This document shows, one piece after another, positions 50,891-59,874 of a stretch of 64,000 nucleotides of DNA (its first letter is position 1; each line of letters opens with the position of its first letter). The stretch comes from UBA8941 sp963780545 (GTDB lineage: Archaea > Thermoproteota > Bathyarchaeia > TCS64). Position numbers and translations under genes: made by a program. The stretch lies in the NCBI GenBank assembly GCA_963780545.1, contig CAWACK010000008.1, positions 1-64,000 on the forward strand, read 5' to 3'. The notes under the pieces were generated by a model. That model did not search any database. It was not told where the DNA came from and worked only from the letters and a program-made list of their open reading frames with translations.

Positions 50891-53800
50891 CTACTTCTTA
50901 GCGAGGCCGAGGAGTAGCTGGAGACCATCTACTTCGTACTCTCCGGTCTTAGCGTCCTGTGGAGGTATGTCCTCCTTAAGAAGATCCGTAAGTGTCTCAG
51001 CTTTAATGTAGTCGGCTTCCTCCTGGAAGACTTCAATTATCTCAGGGTCGCCACGGTAGTATGTCTCTATATGGTCGTTAATGTCGAAGTTTGCTTCCTT
51101 GCGTAGTGACTGTATACGTCGTACTATGTCCCTGGCTAAGCCTTCGCTGCTTAGTTCTTCGTCTATTGTGGTCTTAACACCGATTAGTAGGCCGTTCTCC
51201 TCCATGATTGAGTAGCCTTCGATTGGTTTAGACTCGAGCTCGACCTCCTCCGGTAGGATCTCTACAGGATGGCCATTAACGGTGAGGGTTACAGGGCTAC
51301 CGCTTGCTATTTGCTGTGTGAGTTGTGAAGTCATGGTCTTGATGGCTTCGGCGACGGCGGTGAAGTCCCTGCCATGTTTCTTGCCTAAGAGGCGAGGAAT
51401 AGGTTTAGCGGTAAAGGATTGGAGTATGTCGCGCTCGTTTGTGACTTTGACGTTTTTTACGTTGAGCTCCTCGCGTATGAGTGGGGAGATCTTCATGATT
51501 ACCTCTATTTGATCCTGACCTGCGACGACGATAGCTTCGCTGAGTGGCTGTCGGAGTTTTATCTGGCTCTTGGCTCGAGCTGCCCTACCAAGACTGCTGA
51601 CGCTTATAGCGAGTCCCATCTCGGTCATAAGTGTCTCGTCGATAGCAGACTTGTCAGTCTTGGGCCAGTCGTTGTGATGGACACTCTCAGGGGAATCGGG
51701 TTCAGCGATTCGAACTAAATGCTGGTACATGGCCTCAGAGATGTGAGGTGTGAAAGGTGCCATTAGAAGACTAACAGTCCGTAGGCAGGTGTAGAGAGTT
51801 TTATATGCTGCCTTCTTCTCGTCATCCGTCTCGTTCTTCCAGAAGCGGCGCCTACTTCTCCTTACATACCACTTGCTGAGGGTGTCGACAAACCGCTCAA
51901 GTTCCTGCGTCGGAGTAGCTGCATCGTAGTTCTCCAGCGATGAGGTAACGGTATCAACTAAGGTGTTGAGTCTAGAGAGTATCCAGCGATCGAGCTGTGA
52001 TAGCTTATCCGGCTTTTGGTCTGGTGTCCATTTGTCGAGGTTGGCATAGATTGTGAAAAAATTATAGACGTTGAGGAGGGTCATGAAGTACATCCTCCTC
52101 ACTTCGTTGGCCTTACTATAGCCAAAGAGCACGTCATTCTCTGGCTTTGCGCTGCAGTAGATCCAGCGCATAATGTCTGCGCCCATAGTCTCAGCGGCGT
52201 CGTCGAACCAGATGGCGTTTCCCGAGCTCTTATGCATCTCACTTCCGTCTTCAGCGAGGACGCTCCCGTGGCCGAGACACACCATGTATGGGGTCCTCCG
52301 CTCTATGATTGTGCTCTCTGCGAGCATCGCGTAGAACCAGTTTCGGAATTGGCCTGGGAAAGACTCTGTGATGAAGTCGGCGGGGAACCACTTCTCCCAG
52401 TAGGGGCGGTCGCTACGGTAGCGTAGAGTGCTGTAGCCGACTATGCCTGCGTCTAGCCAAGGGTTGCCTACCTCAGGTATTCTGTTAGCCTCACCTCCAC
52501 ATCTCTCGCACCTGATCTTAACGGCGTCTATAAACGGGCGGTGAGGACTATGACCCTCGAATTCTTCCCAGCCGGAGATCGCTTTGCTCTTTAATTCTTC
52601 CTTGTCGCCTATGACTGTGAACCATCCACACTTACACTGCCAGATTGGGAGGGCTAGACCCCAGTAACGCTTCTTGCTAATCATCCAGTCGTCCATATTT
52701 TGAAGCCAGTCAAGCTCGCGCTTTAGACCGAACTCGGGTATCCATCGGACTTGATTGGCTGATTCCATTATCTGATATCTAAGGTTTAGGTCCTTTTCTT
52801 CTTCGCAAACCTGTTCGTATGGTTTGTCGATTTTTTCGCCCATGTTTATGAACCACTCATTGACTAGGCGGAAAACTAGTTCAGAGCCACATCGCCAGCA
52901 TGTGGGATAGCGGTGGGTAATTTTCTGAGTGCGGAGTAGATATCCACGTATTTTAAGGTCTTCGAATATGGGTTCAGCGGAGTTGTAGACATGTATACCG
53001 GTCAGCCAACCGAAGCCGGGGATTATTACGCCATATTCGTCGAGAGGCGCAGGGGCAGGAAGCTGGTTTAGCTTGCCGAGTTCGAAGTCTTCCTTGCCGG
53101 CTCCAGGGGCAATGTGTACGAGACCTGTACCTTCCGTTTCTCCTACCGCATCCCACATGATGACTCTGTGAGCTTCGGGTACGCCGAGTTTCCTTGGAAC
53201 CTCAAAGTCGTCGTAAGGACCGGTGTATTTCCAACCTTCGAGATCTCTTCCCTTGAGTTCCTCAAGAACCTCATAGCTGCCCTTCTGAGTAAAAACGGTT
53301 GTCAGAGTACCCTTGCTCAAGTAGAGAATATCATCGCCATGTTTGACTTTAACATATGTGAGATCGGGGTGAGCGGCTACTGCTACATTACTGGTTAGTG
53401 TCCAGGGGGTAGTCGTCCAGATTAGGAGGCTCCCATCATGGTCCTTTAAAGGGAAGCGGACGAAAACAGTTGTGTGAGTTATGTCCTTATAACCCTCTGT
53501 GACTATCTCGTGTTGACTGATGCCTGTACTGCAGCGTGGGCACCAGGGCATTGAGTCCTGGCCTTTATAGATCCATCCGCGCTTGTGGCAGCTCTTGAGA
53601 GCGGTCCAGATCATGTAGTTGTTTTCGTCGCTTAGTGTGTAATAGCTGCCGCCAACTTGGGGCATACCGAGCTGACCAACTATCCACTCGGCTGTACCCT
53701 GAATGGGGCCATAAGAGCCGATGTAGGTTGTCTGCTGCATAGGTGTTTCCATGGCTTTGGCGAGCTTGCGAAGCTCTTCGGGGTCGTTCCAGTCGCACCA

Positions 53801-54223
53801 GTAACCTAAGCGGATGCTTTGCTCTGTTTGGCGGGCTGAATAGTTGAGAACTCTTTGTTTGCAGCGTTTAACAAACTCGGCTACACCGTAAGCTTCGATG
53901 TCACGTTTGGTCTCGAAACCAAGCTCCTTCTCAACCTCGACCTCAACCCATAGACCTTGACAGTCGAATCCGTTCTGGTAACGAATGTCGTATCCGCGCA
54001 TGGACCAATAGCGTTGCCATAGATCCTTGTATGTGCGACCCCAGGCGTGGTGGACTCCCATGGGGTTGTTTGCGGTGATGGGTCCGTCTATGAAGCTCCA
54101 CTTTGGCTTGCCCTCGTTGAGCCTTCGACGTTTCTCGAAGGCGTTGGTCTCGCTCCAGAGCTTCTGTATCTCCCTTTCAAGGGTTGGAATGTCTACTTTG
54201 CTATCTATGGGTTGGAAGGTCAT
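50891..54223 (-). CDS. ileS: Isoleucine-tRNA ligase
   Basis: An 1,110-residue class Ia synthetase with the Rossmann catalytic domain, the editing insert (WTTTPWTLTSNVAVAAHP), zinc-type cysteine pairs (CWRCG; CERCGG) and a C-terminal tRNA-binding domain. It charges tRNA-Ile and edits valine. The HIGH signature reads GVHHAWGRT and the KMSKS loop reads EMHKSSGN, so the first lysine and the first serine of KMSKS are replaced. ATG 54223 follows GAGG by about seven bases. It is a separate clade from the common archaeal IleRS (impression) and could be laterally acquired. Confidence 0.93.
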   Translation of the reverse strand: MTFQPIDSKVDIPTLEREIQKLWSETNAFEKRRRLNEGKPKWSFIDGPITANNPMGVHHAWGRTYKDLWQRYWSMRGYDIRYQNGFDCQGLWVEVEVEKELGFETKRDIEAYGVAEFVKRCKQRVLNYSARQTEQSIRLGYWCDWNDPEELRKLAKAMETPMQQTTYIGSYGPIQGTAEWIVGQLGMPQVGGSYYTLSDENNYMIWTALKSCHKRGWIYKGQDSMPWCPRCSTGISQHEIVTEGYKDITHTTVFVRFPLKDHDGSLLIWTTTPWTLTSNVAVAAHPDLTYVKVKHGDDILYLSKGTLTTVFTQKGSYEVLEELKGRDLEGWKYTGPYDDFEVPRKLGVPEAHRVIMWDAVGETEGTGLVHIAPGAGKEDFELGKLNQLPAPAPLDEYGVIIPGFGWLTGIHVYNSAEPIFEDLKIRGYLLRTQKITHRYPTCWRCGSELVFRLVNEWFINMGEKIDKPYEQVCEEEKDLNLRYQIMESANQVRWIPEFGLKRELDWLQNMDDWMISKKRYWGLALPIWQCKCGWFTVIGDKEELKSKAISGWEEFEGHSPHRPFIDAVKIRCERCGGEANRIPEVGNPWLDAGIVGYSTLRYRSDRPYWEKWFPADFITESFPGQFRNWFYAMLAESTIIERRTPYMVCLGHGSVLAEDGSEMHKSSGNAIWFDDAAETMGADIMRWIYCSAKPENDVLFGYSKANEVRRMYFMTLLNVYNFFTIYANLDKWTPDQKPDKLSQLDRWILSRLNTLVDTVTSSLENYDAATPTQELERFVDTLSKWYVRRSRRRFWKNETDDEKKAAYKTLYTCLRTVSLLMAPFTPHISEAMYQHLVRIAEPDSPESVHHNDWPKTDKSAIDETLMTEMGLAISVSSLGRAARAKSQIKLRQPLSEAIVVAGQDQIEVIMKISPLIREELNVKNVKVTNERDILQSFTAKPIPRLLGKKHGRDFTAVAEAIKTMTSQLTQQIASGSPVTLTVNGHPVEILPEEVELESKPIEGYSIMEENGLLIGVKTTIDEELSSEGLARDIVRRIQSLRKEANFDINDHIETYYRGDPEIIEVFQEEADYIKAETLTDLLKEDIPPQDAKTGEYEVDGLQLLLGLAKK

Positions 54224-54350
54224 CTCTGGTCCTCGTTTGGGTCTAGAATTTTGATGCTACGTGTGTTTTGAGTGTTTCGGCTAGATTTTATTGTCACCGG
54301 ACACCTTTGGCACCGATAGGGTTGGTTGCTCGAGTCAATAAAAACGTTGG

Positions 54351-54370
54351 GTTTTGCGTGATTGCAAAAC
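54351..54370. promoter_or_regulatory. Perfect hairpin in the ileS upstream region
   Basis: GTTTTGC and GCAAAAC flank a six-base spacer, about 130 bases before the ileS start and just upstream of the AACGTTTTTAT promoter-like element. It could be an operator or the terminator of an upstream unit. Confidence 0.3.
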
Positions 54371-54504
54371 ATCCCTCTAAAGACAAAAATTTTACCGTCT
54401 AGTCAATGATAATTTTTAGGATTTTTGATCTTGTACAGGTTTCTATAATCTTTTAGTTAAGTAATTCCTGTTTTATCTTCTATTAGGTTAAATTGTCTCT
54501 TTAT

Positions 54505-54822
54505 TTAGACTTGTTTCTCATAATGCATGTCCTTTGGTAGCATCCATTCGAACCATAGTTTGTATCCTTGCTGTGTGTCTTCCGCGCCGGCCGTTATTGT
54601 GCCGAGTAGGCTTGCTGAGGGTAACGCTGCGGACCAGTCCTTTAATGTGCCTTTGAACTCCCCTAGCCAGATGGAAAGGCGTGAGCCCTTAAATTCGACG
54701 TATTTGATTTCTGCAAGAGTATCGAGCTGGGTCAGGAAGTCAGCTACTGCGAAACCGTCGAAGGTGTACTGGATTCCCATGGCCTTGAACTCTTCGATTT
54801 TGGCTGCGAGCTTCTCGTGCAT
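54505..54822 (-). CDS. Hypothetical 105-residue soluble protein
   Basis: No family recognised. The protein is soluble, has no cysteines, starts with a charged helix (HEKLAAKIEEFKAMG) and continues as an alternating alpha/beta-like segment. Spacers of about 280-300 bases surround it. The composition is coding-like and no better frame competes. Confidence 0.5.
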   Translation of the reverse strand: MHEKLAAKIEEFKAMGIQYTFDGFAVADFLTQLDTLAEIKYVEFKGSRLSIWLGEFKGTLKDWSAALPSASLLGTITAGAEDTQQGYKLWFEWMLPKDMHYEKQV

Positions 54823-55057
54823 GGATAGGGGTATTCTGGGCTGGAACTTATTTCTTATCCTAGTAAAGCTCGGGGCTAATAATTAGCTGTAAACTGCAGT
54901 TATGCAGAAAATGATCGTGAAATAAGAGGGAGTCAGAATATTCTAGGCTATAAAAAAAATGTGGAGTCAACCATATGTTGATGTTCTAAGGTAACGTAAA
55001 GGTTGATGGACATTCCGGAAATCACCTTCAAAGATTGACGTTGATGGATTTGTTGTG

Positions 55058-55069
55058 TACGCGCGCGTA
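55058..55069. repeat. Alternating CG palindrome, 12 bases
   Basis: TACGCGCGCGTA is a perfect palindrome about 50 bases before the second amidohydrolase gene. A related CGCGCGC block follows the gene at 56744-56750. Confidence 0.8.
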
Positions 55070-55118
55070 AGTCGACCACGCTTTATATTGGTTCGCGGAA
55101 TTTTATTCTGGTTCTGCG

Positions 55119-56717
55119 ATGTTTGCTGACCTTGTGCTCCGAGGTGGAAAGATAATAACGGTAGACGGGAAGGAGTCGACGGCTGAGGCCGTCGCAAGTA
55201 AATATGGGAAGATAGTTGCTGTCGACAGCAATAATGACGTGAAAGCGCTTATCGGCCCATCTACAAAGGTCATTGAGCTGAATGGCCGGGTTGTCATTCC
55301 CGGTTTAATGGACTCACATAGCCATATGGCTGATGAGGGTGCAGGGAGGATGCGCTTCGTCGACCTCAGTCAAGAAGCTGGCGTCAAGTCGATAAAAGAT
55401 ATTCAAGAGAGGCTTGCTGAACGCGCCAAGAAGACCCCCAAGGATGCATGGATATTTGGTTACCAAGAGGACGATTCCAAGCTAGTTGAGAGGAGACACC
55501 CTACCCGATGGGAGCTGGACGCAGCTAGTGAGCGCCATCCCATCAGCATCTCCACTGTCGGCGGCCACTTCTCAATCATGAACAGTAAGGCTTACAAGAT
55601 GGCCGGCGTCACAAAGGAGACCCAAGACCCGGTTGGCGGCAAATTCGACAGAGACGCCAACGGAGAGATTACTGGGGGGGCCCACGAGAAGGCTATAGAT
55701 CTCATAATTCCCCGGGATGTGCAGGAGCCTACGTTTGAGCAAAGCTACGAGGGCGCAAAGTCAATTCTAAAGGACTGCGCCTCCGTTGGCTTAACGTGTG
55801 TATATGACCTCGTCGACAGATACCAGATTAGGGCTCTGATAGACCTGAATAACCGTAGAGAGCTGCCGATAAGGATGAGGATGGATGCAATCATCGATCT
55901 CTTCCCTGAGCTTAATGCTACGGGCATACACCAGATGTTTGGTGACGACATGCTGCGGCTCTGTGGACTCAAGTTTTTCTTCGATGGCGCCATTTCTGCG
56001 CGCACTGCAGCGGTGACGGAGCCCTATTGTGACAAGCCAGACTTCTACGGCGTCATGTCAACGACAAGAGAAATAGCAGAGGACGTCCTCGGGAAGGCGT
56101 ATGCGGCAGGGTACAGGGTGAGTTGCCACGCAAATGGTGACCGTGCAATCGCTATGTATCTCGAAATAATGGAGAAACTTCAGGCTAAATATCCCCGAGA
56201 AGATCCAAGAAACAGAGACATTCACTGCACTGTCATCAATAAGGATCTTGTAGCAAAGATAAAGAGGCTCGGTATATTACCCACAATCTTCGGCCCCTAT
56301 CCCTATTACCACGGGGACAAGCTTCTCATCCCGTTTGGGGAGGAGAGGCTCGAGAGAATGTTCGCTGCGCGCACCTTCCTCGATGAGGGCATTATGGTAG
56401 CGGCTCATAGCGACCATCCCTGTGCCCCCTTCCCGCCCCTAATGGCTATACATGCTCTCGTCAATAGAACCACAAAGGCGGGGAAGCCCATAGGAAGAAG
56501 CCAACGCATCACGGTTATGGAGGCGTTGAGGCTTTACACCGTCAATTCGGCTTATCAGAGTTTCGACGAGGACCGACTCGGCAGTATCGAGGTGGGAAAA
56601 CTCGCCGACTTCGTCGTCCTCGGGAGAGACATCCTAACTATTCCCATTGAAGAAATCAAGGACATACCTGTGGACTTCACGATAGTCGATGGGAAAATAG
56701 TGTACGAGAGGAAATAA
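55119..56717 (+). CDS. YtcJ-type amidohydrolase, second copy
   Basis: A 532-residue metal-dependent hydrolase paralogous to the one at 21977. It has the N-terminal beta-domain (LRGGKIITVDGKES), the metal motif MDSHSHM (HxH), barrel motifs FFDGAISARTAAVTEPY and SCHANGDRAIAMY, and the terminal aspartate in AAHSDHPCAPFPP. In place of the KLLMDGSLGAHTA of the first copy it has KFFFDGAISARTA, so the substrates probably differ. An N-acyl amide or formamide is plausible. Confidence 0.86.
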   Translation: MFADLVLRGGKIITVDGKESTAEAVASKYGKIVAVDSNNDVKALIGPSTKVIELNGRVVIPGLMDSHSHMADEGAGRMRFVDLSQEAGVKSIKDIQERLAERAKKTPKDAWIFGYQEDDSKLVERRHPTRWELDAASERHPISISTVGGHFSIMNSKAYKMAGVTKETQDPVGGKFDRDANGEITGGAHEKAIDLIIPRDVQEPTFEQSYEGAKSILKDCASVGLTCVYDLVDRYQIRALIDLNNRRELPIRMRMDAIIDLFPELNATGIHQMFGDDMLRLCGLKFFFDGAISARTAAVTEPYCDKPDFYGVMSTTREIAEDVLGKAYAAGYRVSCHANGDRAIAMYLEIMEKLQAKYPREDPRNRDIHCTVINKDLVAKIKRLGILPTIFGPYPYYHGDKLLIPFGEERLERMFAARTFLDEGIMVAAHSDHPCAPFPPLMAIHALVNRTTKAGKPIGRSQRITVMEALRLYTVNSAYQSFDEDRLGSIEVGKLADFVVLGRDILTIPIEEIKDIPVDFTIVDGKIVYERK

Positions 56718-56778
56718 TCCGATATGTCCAGAGCTTTTAGCCTCGCGCGCATTTTTTAAAAGATCAGGATCAGATTGG

Positions 56779-58278
56779 CTAGCTGTTGCTGGGAAAGACC
56801 AGGCTGAGCGGTCCCTGTTTGCCTGGCTTGGGCCAGCGGACCGTGACCTCCTTTTGTTTCGTGTAGAAGCGTATTGAGTCTTCGCCACGCATTTGCAAGT
56901 CGGCGAACGCGGACGCTTTGGTACCTCCGAACGAGAGGTAACCGGCGGGTACTGGGATCGGGATATTTACTCCGATCATTGGAACGTCCACCTCGAGCTC
57001 GAAGCGCCGAGCAGCCCCGCCGTTTGTGGTAAATATCGCCGTTCCGTTGCCATATTTGTGGCTGTTGATCATAGCAAGCGCTTCGTCATAGGTAGCGGTC
57101 CGCACGATTCCCAGAACTGGCCCAAAGATCTCCTCCTGATAGATCGTCATATCCGGGGTTACTTGGTCGAACAGCGTGACGCCTAGGAAGAATCCATCGG
57201 GGTTAGTCGGGTGGCGGAATGGTCGACCGTCGACCACCAACTCGGCTCCCTCAGCGACGCCGCGGTCGATCCATTTAATGATCGATGCCCGGTGCTCTGC
57301 CGAATAAATCGGACCCATGTCCACACCGGGTTCGTTGCCTGGCCCGATCCGTAGGTGGGCGATCCGTTCTTCCATTAGTGGTCGTAGGCGGTCAGCTGAG
57401 TCGCCGACAGCGATGACGAGTGCTTGGGCCATGCAGCGTTCACCCGCTGAGCCGTATCCCGCGGCGATCGCGGAATCCGCTGCGAGTTCCATGTCTGCGT
57501 CAGGTAGGACGAGCATCGCGTTCTTCGCACTCGTATAGGCCCCGACCCGTTTGCCAGCTTTTGTGCCGCGCTCATGAACCATCTGGCCAACGGCTGAGGA
57601 GCCAACGAATTGAATGGCGTCGATGCCGGGGTGGTCAACTATGGCCTCAACAGCCTCGCGCCCGCCATAAACGATGTTGAAAACGCCATCCGGGAGCCCT
57701 GCCTCCTTCCACAGCTCAGCCTGAAGCTGTGTGGCGCTAGGCGTGTGTGACGAGGGTTTCCAGATGAAAGTGTTGCCACATGCTAGGGCAATCGGGTAGA
57801 TCCACATGGGGACCATCGCCGGGAAGTTGAATGGGGTGATTCCAGCTGCTACGCCGAGTGGTTGGCGAAGAGTGTGGGCGTCCACATTCGTCGAGACATT
57901 TGGCGTGTTCATTCCAGCGAGATGGACCGGTAGACCACAGGCGAACTCAACAGTCTCGAGGCCACGAGTAACCTCCGAGAGCGCGTCTGGGTAGGTCTTC
58001 CCGTGGTCCTGTGTTATGAGCCGAGCCATCTCTTCGCGGTGCTTCCAAGCGAGCTCCCGATAGGCGAAAAATATCTGGCTACGGGCAATTAATGGCAGGT
58101 CGCGCCACGCCGGAAACACTCGGCGGGCAACAGCCACAGCCTCTTCAATCTCCTTAGCCCCACCCCTAGGGACCCGAGCAATGACTTCGCCAGTCGCCGG
58201 ATTGAATATAGGGGCGGTCTGCTCGGGTGAGACATCGACAGGGTGCCCATCGATCCAATGGCTGATAATCGGTACCAT
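56779..58278 (-). CDS. mmsA: Methylmalonate-semialdehyde dehydrogenase (CoA-acylating)
   Basis: A 499-residue aldehyde dehydrogenase of the MmsA type, with the catalytic cysteine in GSAGERCMAQ (Cys 282), the NAD-binding GITPFNFPAM and the family end GGTKASAFADLQMRGEDSIRFYT. It converts malonate or methylmalonate semialdehyde plus CoA to acetyl- or propionyl-CoA with release of CO2. One base separates it from the aminotransferase gene upstream, a classic pair for beta-alanine or valine breakdown. The GC-rich codons look bacterial, suggesting transfer. Confidence 0.92.
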   Translation of the reverse strand: MVPIISHWIDGHPVDVSPEQTAPIFNPATGEVIARVPRGGAKEIEEAVAVARRVFPAWRDLPLIARSQIFFAYRELAWKHREEMARLITQDHGKTYPDALSEVTRGLETVEFACGLPVHLAGMNTPNVSTNVDAHTLRQPLGVAAGITPFNFPAMVPMWIYPIALACGNTFIWKPSSHTPSATQLQAELWKEAGLPDGVFNIVYGGREAVEAIVDHPGIDAIQFVGSSAVGQMVHERGTKAGKRVGAYTSAKNAMLVLPDADMELAADSAIAAGYGSAGERCMAQALVIAVGDSADRLRPLMEERIAHLRIGPGNEPGVDMGPIYSAEHRASIIKWIDRGVAEGAELVVDGRPFRHPTNPDGFFLGVTLFDQVTPDMTIYQEEIFGPVLGIVRTATYDEALAMINSHKYGNGTAIFTTNGGAARRFELEVDVPMIGVNIPIPVPAGYLSFGGTKASAFADLQMRGEDSIRFYTKQKEVTVRWPKPGKQGPLSLVFPSNS

Positions 58279-58279
58279 G

Positions 58280-59578
58280 CTACATTCCCTCCTTCTCTAT
58301 TTTGCTCAGCTCCTCACTCATCACGGTGACGGCCTTGTCGAGTTCATTAGTAGTGATTATGAGCGGGGGCTGGAACCTAACGACACATGCCTTGACACCA
58401 CCAGTGCCTATAAGGACACCGCGTTTCCGCATAGTTTCCTTGAGCTGATTCGTCTCCTCGGAGGCGGGAGCTTTTGTCCTCCGGTCCTTGACGAGCTCAA
58501 TACCAACCATTAGGCCTCTTCCCCTGACATCACCGATGAGGGTGTGTTTCTCTTGTAGTTCTTTGAGTCTCTTTAGTAGGTACTCGCCCTTCTTAGCGGA
58601 GGCCTCGACGAGTTTCTCTTCTTTGAATATGTCGATGTTTGCTATTGCGGCAGCGCAGCATACGGGGTTTCCGCCAAATGTGGAGAGGTGGTCGCCGGGC
58701 TGGAGGGAGTTGCCGATGTCGCTGCGGGTGATGCATGCACTGAGGGGGAAGCCTGCGGCTATGCCCTTGCCCATAGTTAGGATATCTGGGGTAACACCGT
58801 AATGCTCGATGCCGAACATCTTTCCGGTGCGCCCGAAGCCGCTCTGGACCTCGTCCACGATGAAAAGGCTGCCGTGGTTGTCGAGTATCTTCTTTAGTAT
58901 CTTGAAGTACTCGGGTGGGGGGACTATGATTCCTCCCTCACCCATTACAGGCTCCGCGATCAGTGCGGCAACATCGTCGGAGGAGTGATAGTTGATGACG
59001 TCTTCGAGGCGGCGCGCGCACAGTACTCCGCAGCTTGGGTACTCCTTCTCGAAAGGACATCTGTAGCAATAGGCAGCTGTGTTGAAGCTAACTCCGCTAA
59101 GGTAGGGGCCCATGTCGATGCGCCTTCTCTTACTCTGCCCAGTTATGCTGAGTGTCCCTACGGTTCTACCGTGGAAGCTGCACTCGAGTGCAACCATCTC
59201 CTGCTTTTTAGTGAATTTCTTCGCTAGCTTCACGGCTGTTTCATTCGCTTCGGCGCCGCTGTTTCCGAAGAAAGTCTTCACTAGGCCTTTTGGGGCGACC
59301 TCAGCAAGCCTCTCTGCTAGCTCTGTGACGACGGGGCTGTGGTAGACGTATGGGCCGTAGTGTATCAGTTTCTCCGCCTGATCCTTCACCGCTTTCACAA
59401 CCTTTGGCGGGCAATGGCCTGCGTTCACGACCGAGATGCCAGCGTAGCAGTCTAGGTACTCTTTGCCCTCCATGTCCCGCAGGGTGGCCCCTTTACCACC
59501 AACAACCGCAATCGGCTCAAGCTTAGTGAAGCTGAGAATTCTATACTTCTCGTCCTTTGAGAAAACGTCGCTCGACAT
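58280..59578 (-). CDS. Class III aminotransferase (4-aminobutyrate/beta-alanine type)
   Basis: A 432-residue fold-type I PLP enzyme with the PLP lysine in LTMGKGIAAGFPL, the aspartate in VDEVQSGFGRTG and the GNSGAEANETAVKLA region. It removes an omega-amino group from GABA, beta-alanine or a similar compound to give a semialdehyde, which the adjacent dehydrogenase would oxidise. Beta-alanine is therefore the best guess for substrate. Confidence 0.9.
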   Translation of the reverse strand: MSSDVFSKDEKYRILSFTKLEPIAVVGGKGATLRDMEGKEYLDCYAGISVVNAGHCPPKVVKAVKDQAEKLIHYGPYVYHSPVVTELAERLAEVAPKGLVKTFFGNSGAEANETAVKLAKKFTKKQEMVALECSFHGRTVGTLSITGQSKRRRIDMGPYLSGVSFNTAAYCYRCPFEKEYPSCGVLCARRLEDVINYHSSDDVAALIAEPVMGEGGIIVPPPEYFKILKKILDNHGSLFIVDEVQSGFGRTGKMFGIEHYGVTPDILTMGKGIAAGFPLSACITRSDIGNSLQPGDHLSTFGGNPVCCAAAIANIDIFKEEKLVEASAKKGEYLLKRLKELQEKHTLIGDVRGRGLMVGIELVKDRRTKAPASEETNQLKETMRKRGVLIGTGGVKACVVRFQPPLIITTNELDKAVTVMSEELSKIEKEGM

Positions 59579-59657
59579 GACGAATCAAGAAGTATTGTTG
59601 CCTTAGCAATAAAAAGCCTAAGACAAGGGAGCATGTACCAGAAGAAAATTATGATAT

Positions 59658-59855
59658 TTGGAAGGATTACTCACCATACTGTTCATGGCAGTTGATGGAG
59701 CTCTCCTGATATGGAATCACGCTGTACTCGAGATCGAATCGATGCGGTCGATGAAATTAGGCTACACAGCGGACTTTTTCGCGCAATTATTGGCTTTTGC
59801 TATCTCTGCGATGATGTATATGTTCAGCTCATTAAATTACTCACCCGATAGTTGA
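59658..59855 (+). CDS. Possible small membrane protein, 65 residues
   Basis: A short open frame from TTG with two hydrophobic stretches (about residues 3-20 and 43-58) lies between the aminotransferase start and the end of the convergent MBL gene. No family recognised and no good ribosome-binding site; it may be chance. Confidence 0.25.
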   Translation: MEGLLTILFMAVDGALLIWNHAVLEIESMRSMKLGYTADFFAQLLAFAISAMMYMFSSLNYSPDS

Positions 59856-59874
59856 GTAATGTTCAGTTAAGGGT

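Noticed and set aside
54224..54420. T-box-like riboswitch before ileS
   Set aside because: No T-box core or specifier loop is visible, and the class is bacterial. Only a promoter-like box and a plain hairpin are present.
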